Source of the DNA: Streptomyces sp. CB01373
Lineage (GTDB): Bacteria > Actinomycetota > Actinomycetes > Streptomycetales > Streptomycetaceae
DNA: 64,000 nucleotides
Reading direction: 5' to 3'
Assembly: GCF_002803075.1 (NCBI RefSeq)
Contig: NZ_NNBK01000008.1
Location: 124,001-188,000, forward strand
The translations under genes and the position numbers were made by a program. Numbering within the stretch: position 1 is the stretch's first letter; each line of letters starts with the position of its first letter. The notes below the pieces were generated by a model, which saw only the letters and a program-made list of their open reading frames with translations, did no database searches and was not told where the DNA came from. This document shows positions 59,596-64,000 of this stretch, piece after piece.

Positions 59596-61026
59596 ATGGC
59601 TTCTACGCACGGTGCCGAGGTGCTGGTCGCGTCCAATCGCGGCCCGGTTTCGTATCAGGTGCGCGAGGACGGCTCGCTCCACTCCCGGCGCGGAGGCGGA
59701 GGGCTGGTGTCCGGACTCTCCGCGATCGGCCCGGAGGCGGGGGCGGTGTGGGTGTGCGCCGCGCTGAGTGACGCCGACCGGGAGGCGGCGGGCCGCTTCG
59801 AGGGCGGGCGCCGGCTGCCGTCGGAGGCGACCGGCGGGCAGCAGGTGCGGATGCTCGACATCGACGCGCGGGTCTTCTCCGACGCCTACAACGGCATCGC
59901 CAACTCGGTGCTGTGGTTCGTCCACCACATGCTGTACCAGACGCCGCTGGAGCCGGTCTTCGACGCCGGGTTCCGGCGCCTGTGGAAGTCCTACGAGGCC
60001 TACAACCTGGCCTTCGCCGAGGCGCTCGCGGAGGAGGCGGCCGAGGGGGCGGCCGTGGTGGTGCAGGACTACCACCTGACGCTCGTGCCGGGGATGCTGC
60101 GCGATTTCCGGCCCGATGTGCGCATCGGGCACTTCTCGCACACGCCGTGGGCGCCGGCGGACTACTTCCGGATCCTCCCCGACGACATCGCCGAGCAGGT
60201 GCTGCGCGGAATGCTGGGCGCGGACCGGCTGGGCTTCCTCACCCAGCGGTGGGCCGACGCGTTCGCCGGGTGCTGCGACGCGCTCGTCGGCGGGCTCGGG
60301 GGCACCCGGATCGGGGTGCACGGGCTGGGCGCGGACGCGGAGTTCCTGCGGGAGCGGTCGCACCGGGCCGACGTCGAGGAGCGGATGGCGGCGCTGCGCG
60401 AGGAGATCGGCACCGGACCGGACGGTGGCCCCCGCCGGACGATCGTGCGGGTGGACCGGACCGAGCTGTCCAAGAACATCGTGCGGGGGCTGCACGCGTA
60501 CCGGGAGCTGCTGGAGGAGCGCCCGCAGTGGCGCGAGCGGGTGGTGCACGTGGCGTTCGCCTACCCCTCGCGGCAGGACCTCGCGGTGTACCGGGAGTAC
60601 ACGGAACAGGTGCGGCGGGTGGCCGAGGAGATCAACGCCCGGTACGGGACGCCCGGCTGGACCCCCGTCCTGCTGCACGTGGAGGACGACTTCGCGCGGT
60701 CGCTCGCGGCGTACCGGATCGCCGACGTGGCGCTGGTCAACCCCATCCGGGACGGGATGAACCTGGTCGCCAAGGAGGTGCCGGTCGTCTCCGACTCGGG
60801 GTGCGCGCTGGTGCTGTCGCGGGAAGCGGGGGCGTATGCCGAGCTGGGCGAGGACGCGGTCGTCGTCAATCCGTACGACGTGGTGGGGACGGCCGGGGCA
60901 CTGCACCGGGCGCTGAACATGCCGGGTTCCGAGCGGGCGGAGCGGACGAAGCGGCTGGCCGCGGCCGCGACCGCGCTGCCGCCCGCCCAGTGGTTCCTGG
61001 ACCAGCTCCAGGAACTGGGCGGCTGA
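59596..61026 (+). CDS. otsA: Trehalose-6-phosphate synthase
   Basis: A 476-residue GT20 enzyme forming trehalose-6-phosphate from a nucleotide glucose and glucose-6-phosphate. LVASNRGPVSYQVREDGSLH at the N-terminus, VWVCAALSDADREAAGRFEG, VVQDYHLTLVPGMLRDFRPD, HFSHTPWAPADYFRILP, and VALVNPIRDGMNLVAKEVPV (donor site) are family blocks. ATG at 59596 lies seven bases after TAGGTT, suggesting a leaderless transcript. otsB follows convergently 12 bases later. Confidence 0.95.
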   Translation: MASTHGAEVLVASNRGPVSYQVREDGSLHSRRGGGGLVSGLSAIGPEAGAVWVCAALSDADREAAGRFEGGRRLPSEATGGQQVRMLDIDARVFSDAYNGIANSVLWFVHHMLYQTPLEPVFDAGFRRLWKSYEAYNLAFAEALAEEAAEGAAVVVQDYHLTLVPGMLRDFRPDVRIGHFSHTPWAPADYFRILPDDIAEQVLRGMLGADRLGFLTQRWADAFAGCCDALVGGLGGTRIGVHGLGADAEFLRERSHRADVEERMAALREEIGTGPDGGPRRTIVRVDRTELSKNIVRGLHAYRELLEERPQWRERVVHVAFAYPSRQDLAVYREYTEQVRRVAEEINARYGTPGWTPVLLHVEDDFARSLAAYRIADVALVNPIRDGMNLVAKEVPVVSDSGCALVLSREAGAYAELGEDAVVVNPYDVVGTAGALHRALNMPGSERAERTKRLAAAATALPPAQWFLDQLQELGG

Positions 61027-61038
61027 GCGGACGGGCGG

Positions 61039-61914
61039 CTACGCCAGGCGGTCCGCCAGGTTCCTCAGCAGTGCCACCACCCCGGCGGGGCCGTCCACCA
61101 CGAGGTCGGCCCGCCGCGACACCTCGGTGACCTCCGTACTGCCACTGCAGACCAGGACGCCCGGGACTCCGTCCGAGCGGAGCTCGTCGACCGCCGCGAA
61201 GGCCGGGAGGTCGCCCAGGTCGTCGCCCGCGTACAGGACCGACGTGGCGCCCAGGTCGCGGGCGCAGTCCAGGAGGGCGACGCCCTTGTCCATGCCCGGG
61301 GGACGCAGTTCGAGGACCATGCGGCCGGGCTCGACGATCAGCCCGTGGCGGGCGGCCAGGCCGGCGAGGGGTTCGCGCAACGCCTCGAACGCGGCCTGCG
61401 GGTCGTCCGCGCGGCGGGTGTGGACGGCGACCGAGCGGCCCTTCTCCTCGATCCAGGCGCCGTGCCCGGCGCCGGTCCGGTCGAGGAGGCCGGGCAGTTC
61501 GGCGCGGACGGCGGCGACGCCGGGGTGCGGGGGCGGGGCGGTGAGCGTGCCCGTGGCGGCGTCCCAGCGCTCGGCTCCGTAGTGGCCGAGGACGACCAGG
61601 TGCTCCAGGCCGGGTACGCCCGCGAAGCCGCCGTGGCGCACCGCGACGCCGGGCGGGCGGCCGGTGACCACCGCGACGGCGGCCACCTTCGGGGCGAGCG
61701 CGGCGAGCGCGGGCACGGCGTCCGGGTGGGCGCGGGCCTGGTCGGGGTCGGGGACGATCGGCGCGAGCGTCCCGTCGAAGTCGAGCGCGATCAGCGCGCG
61801 CTCGGGCCGGGCGAGGATCGTGGCGAGCCCGTCCCGCCCCGCCCGGGTGGCGGGCGTCGGCAGGGAGGAGACGGAGGCGGTCGAGTCGGCGGAGTGACGG
61901 TCCTGACTACCCAT
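61039..61914 (-). CDS. otsB: Trehalose-6-phosphate phosphatase
   Basis: A 291-residue HAD phosphatase releasing trehalose from trehalose-6-phosphate. Motif I LIALDFDGTLAPIVPDPDQA, motif II VVTGRPPGVAV, KGRSVAVHTRRADDPQAAFE in the cap, MVLELRPPGMDKGVALLDCA, and motif IV YAGDDLGDLPAFAAVDEL. ATG at 61914 is preceded six bases upstream by TAGGTT, the same arrangement as otsA on the other strand. The two genes are convergent and independently transcribed. Confidence 0.95.
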   Translation of the reverse strand: MGSQDRHSADSTASVSSLPTPATRAGRDGLATILARPERALIALDFDGTLAPIVPDPDQARAHPDAVPALAALAPKVAAVAVVTGRPPGVAVRHGGFAGVPGLEHLVVLGHYGAERWDAATGTLTAPPPHPGVAAVRAELPGLLDRTGAGHGAWIEEKGRSVAVHTRRADDPQAAFEALREPLAGLAARHGLIVEPGRMVLELRPPGMDKGVALLDCARDLGATSVLYAGDDLGDLPAFAAVDELRSDGVPGVLVCSGSTEVTEVSRRADLVVDGPAGVVALLRNLADRLA

Positions 61915-61984
61915 GAGGCGAACCTATCCCTCCGGGACCCGGCGCACTCCTCCGCCGGGCACGGGTCTCGACGCTCGGACGGGT

Positions 61985-62227
61985 TCAGCGCTCGGCGCGG
62001 CGGGTCTCGCGGACACGGCGGAGGCGGTTCACCGTGACCGGGTCGTGGGCGAGGGCGCGGGTGTCGTCGAGGAGGGCGTTGAGGAGCTGGTAGTAGCGGA
62101 CCGGTGACAGACCGAGCTCCTCGCGTATCGCGCGCTCCTTCGCGCCGGGCCCGGTGAAGCCGCGGCGCTCCAGGGCGAGGATGCCCCGCTCCCTGCACCC
62201 GAGCCCCTGCTCCTCGTCGTCGTCCAT
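61985..62227 (-). CDS. DUF3263 family protein
   Basis: An 80-residue actinobacterial protein: GLGCRERGILALERRGFTGP, GAKERAIREELGLSPVRYYQ, LLNALLDDTRALAHDPVTVN, RLRRVRETR. The family is helical and of unknown function; the central part resembles a helix-turn-helix, so DNA binding is possible. ATG at 62227 lies eight bases after TACGGT, again suggesting a leaderless start. Confidence 0.85.
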   Translation of the reverse strand: MDDDEEQGLGCRERGILALERRGFTGPGAKERAIREELGLSPVRYYQLLNALLDDTRALAHDPVTVNRLRRVRETRRAER

Positions 62228-62317
62228 ACCAGGCACCGTAGCCTCCGCCACCGACAGCGGCCTTCCCCGGGCCCGCCCGCACCGTTCCGGCCGTCCCGGC
62301 GTCACCAAGTGGACACA

Positions 62318-62351
62318 ATTGGTCTGCACCAAGTAAGTGGACTAGACCTCT
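62318..62351. promoter_or_regulatory. Two dre-like DasR sites upstream of nagK-nagA
   Basis: ATTGGTCTGCACCAAG (62318-62333) and AGTGGACTAGACCTCT (62336-62351) both match the DasR operator ACTGGTCTAGACCACT at most positions. They lie 28 bases or more before the nagK start. DasR, the GlcNAc-responsive GntR repressor, is known to control nag genes in Streptomyces. Confidence 0.75.
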
Positions 62352-62378
62352 CCCGGTCGACGGTCCACACTGTTCCAC

Positions 62379-63323
62379 GTGAAACACGTCATCGCTCTCG
62401 ATGTGGGCGGCACCGGGATGAAGGCCGCCCTGGTCGCCGCCGACGGCTCCCTGCTGCACCGGGCCCGCCGGGCGACCGGTCGCGAGCGCGGGCCGGACGC
62501 CGTCGTCGAGGGCATCCTCGACTTCGCCGCGGCGCTGCGCGCCCACGGCGTCCAGCACCTGGGGCAGGAGGCGGCCGCGGCCGGCGTCGCCGTCCCCGGC
62601 ATCGTCGACGAGGAGCGCGGCATCGCCGCCTACGCGGCCAACCTCGGCTGGCGTGACGTCCCCCTGCGCGATCTGCTCGCCGAGCGGCTCGGCGCCCCCG
62701 TCGCCCTGGGCCACGACGTGCGCACCGGCGGGCTGGCCGAGGGCCGGATCGGGGCGGGCAGGGGCGCGGACCGGTTCCTCTTCGTGCCGCTGGGCACCGG
62801 AATCGCGGGCGCCATCGGCATCGACGGCCGGGTGGAGGCGGGCGCGCACGGCTTCGCGGGCGAGATCGGCCACATCGTCGTTCGCCCCGGAGGCCTGGAC
62901 TGCCCGTGCGGGCAGCGCGGCTGCCTGGAGCGGTTCGCCTCCGCGTCGGCGGTCAGCCAGGCATGGGCCGAGGCGTGCGGGGACCCGGACGCGGACGCGG
63001 CGGACTGCGCCAAGGCCGTGGAGTCCGGGGACGCCGGGGCACAAACGGTCTGGCAGGAGGCGGTGGACGCGCTCGCCGACGGGCTGGTCACCGCGCTCAC
63101 CCTGCTGGACCCGCGCACGCTGATCATCGGCGGCGGGCTCGCCGAGGCGGGCGAGACGCTGTTCGCGCCGCTGCGCGAGGCGGTCCAGCGCCGCGTCACC
63201 TTCCAGAAGCTGCCGTTGATCGTCCCCGCGGCCCTGGGGGACACCGCCGGCTGCCTGGGCGCGGGGCTCCTGGCCTGGGACCTGCTCAACACTTCTACGA
63301 CTTCTCCGGAGGTAACCGCCTGA
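62379..63323 (+). CDS. nagK: ROK family kinase, probable N-acetylglucosamine kinase
   Basis: A 314-residue ROK kinase. The ATP site is VIALDVGGTGMKAALVAADG; the ROK signature FAGEIGHIVVRPGGLDCPCG, QRGCLERFASASA includes the zinc ligands (H and CxCGxxGC). It likely phosphorylates GlcNAc to GlcNAc-6-phosphate for the next enzyme; glucokinase is the alternative by family alone. The GTG at 62379 (GTGAAACACGTC) begins it. The stop codon shares one base with the nagA start, so the pair is coupled and controlled by dre sites upstream. Confidence 0.88.
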   Translation: MKHVIALDVGGTGMKAALVAADGSLLHRARRATGRERGPDAVVEGILDFAAALRAHGVQHLGQEAAAAGVAVPGIVDEERGIAAYAANLGWRDVPLRDLLAERLGAPVALGHDVRTGGLAEGRIGAGRGADRFLFVPLGTGIAGAIGIDGRVEAGAHGFAGEIGHIVVRPGGLDCPCGQRGCLERFASASAVSQAWAEACGDPDADAADCAKAVESGDAGAQTVWQEAVDALADGLVTALTLLDPRTLIIGGGLAEAGETLFAPLREAVQRRVTFQKLPLIVPAALGDTAGCLGAGLLAWDLLNTSTTSPEVTA

Positions 63324-64000
63324 TGGCCCCCAGCAAGGTTCTGACCGGAGCCCGGGTGGTGCTGCCCACCGGGATCGTGGACGGCGGCCGTGTGATCGTC
63401 GACGGCACGCGGATCGCCGGCGACGCCCGGGAGGACGCCGAGACCCTCGACGTGCGCGGGCACTGGCTGGTCCCCGGCTTCGTCGACATCCACAACCACG
63501 GCGGAGGCGGCGCCTCCTTCTCCGGCACGGCCGACGACGTACTGACCGCCGTCCGCACCCACCGGGAGCACGGCACCACCACCCTGGTCGCCTCGACCGT
63601 CACCGACGACATGGGCCTCCTCGTCAAGCAGGCGGGGCTGCTGTCGGAACTCGCCGAGCAGGGCGAGATCGCGGGCGTCCACTTCGAGGGGCCGTTCATC
63701 TCGCCGTGCCGCAAGGGAGCGCACTCCGAGGAGCTGCTGCGCGCCCCGGACCCCGCCGAGGTGCGCAAGCTGATCGACGCCGCCCGCGGCCGGGCCAGGA
63801 TGATGACCCTGGCCACCGAACTGCCCGGCGGCATCGACTCCGTACGGCTGCTCGCGGAGCACGGCGTGATCGCGGCGATCGGGCACACGGACGCGACGTA
63901 CGAGCAGACGGTGGAGGCGATCGACGCCGGGGCCACCGTCGCCACCCATCTGTTCAACGCCATGCCGCCGCTGGGCCACCGCGCCCCCGGCCCGATCGCG
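63323..64000 (+). CDS. nagA: N-acetylglucosamine-6-phosphate deacetylase (3' end outside window)
   Basis: First 226 codons of NagA, which deacetylates GlcNAc-6-phosphate to GlcN-6-phosphate. LVPGFVDIHNHGGGGASFSG carries the metal-binding HxH-like pair, GVHFEGPFISPCRKGAH holds the conserved Glu, and AAIGHTDATYEQTVEAI plus VATHLFNAMPPLGHRAPG supply further His ligands. ATG at 63323 follows GGAGG and overlaps the nagK stop (TGATG). The substrate comes from NagK and also from MurQ, encoded 13 kb to the left. Confidence 0.95.
   Translation, partial: MAPSKVLTGARVVLPTGIVDGGRVIVDGTRIAGDAREDAETLDVRGHWLVPGFVDIHNHGGGGASFSGTADDVLTAVRTHREHGTTTLVASTVTDDMGLLVKQAGLLSELAEQGEIAGVHFEGPFISPCRKGAHSEELLRAPDPAEVRKLIDAARGRARMMTLATELPGGIDSVRLLAEHGVIAAIGHTDATYEQTVEAIDAGATVATHLFNAMPPLGHRAPGPIA

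Overview
The window is high-GC actinobacterial chromosome, almost certainly Streptomyces. Evidence: very high GC at third codon positions, many GTG/TTG starts and apparent leaderless starts, the futalosine menaquinone genes (mqnB, mqnD), a stand-alone GroEL with CIRCE operators, DasR-type dre sites in front of nagK-nagA, several actinobacterial DUF families (DUF2530, DUF3027, DUF2771, DUF3263, DUF4031), and a gene order that I recall as resembling S. coelicolor around SCO4340-SCO4284 read in reverse. No rRNA, tRNA or CRISPR was seen.

Layout. 1-7.9 kb: MarR regulator (cut by the window edge), ribbon-helix-helix protein, AzgA-type purine permease, a 2-keto-3-deoxygluconate kinase/KDPG aldolase pair with an IclR regulator, and a P-type cation ATPase. 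7.9-10.9 kb: three tandem secreted paralogues. 11-26 kb: cytosine-deaminase-like amidohydrolase, a sacsin-like GHKL protein of about 1,040 residues, DUF3027, an MFS transporter, a DUF2771 lipoprotein, mqnB-mqnD, a cold-shock protein, a HAD phosphatase, and a helicase-associated protein related to the XPB N-terminal region.

26-42.1 kb is the unusual part. A degraded island (membrane proteins, PPOX protein, Nudix remnant, VOC protein) ends in the C-terminal half of a serine recombinase. The matching N-terminal half lies about 9 kb away on the opposite strand. Each half abuts one of two inverted copies of a TnpB-only IS605-like element. Joining the two halves restores an open reading frame across the break, so the block at 32.3-40.25 kb (CPBP protease, HelD-like ATPase, GT87, XPB helicase) appears to have been flipped by recombination between the two IS copies. 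The same event explains why the last codons of cutC lie at 32.33 kb.

42-54 kb: cutC, HD and MDMPI-GNAT proteins, an HTH regulator with an ABC exporter, an RpiR regulator with murQ, an MFS exporter and an Old Yellow Enzyme. 54-64 kb: groEL, cspA-type gene, a ThiS/MoaD carrier translationally coupled to threonine synthase under a SAM-I riboswitch, glucosyl-3-phosphoglycerate synthase, trehalose synthesis (otsA, otsB), and nagK-nagA. MurQ, NagK and NagA together feed cell-wall amino sugars into GlcNAc-6-phosphate and GlcN-6-phosphate.
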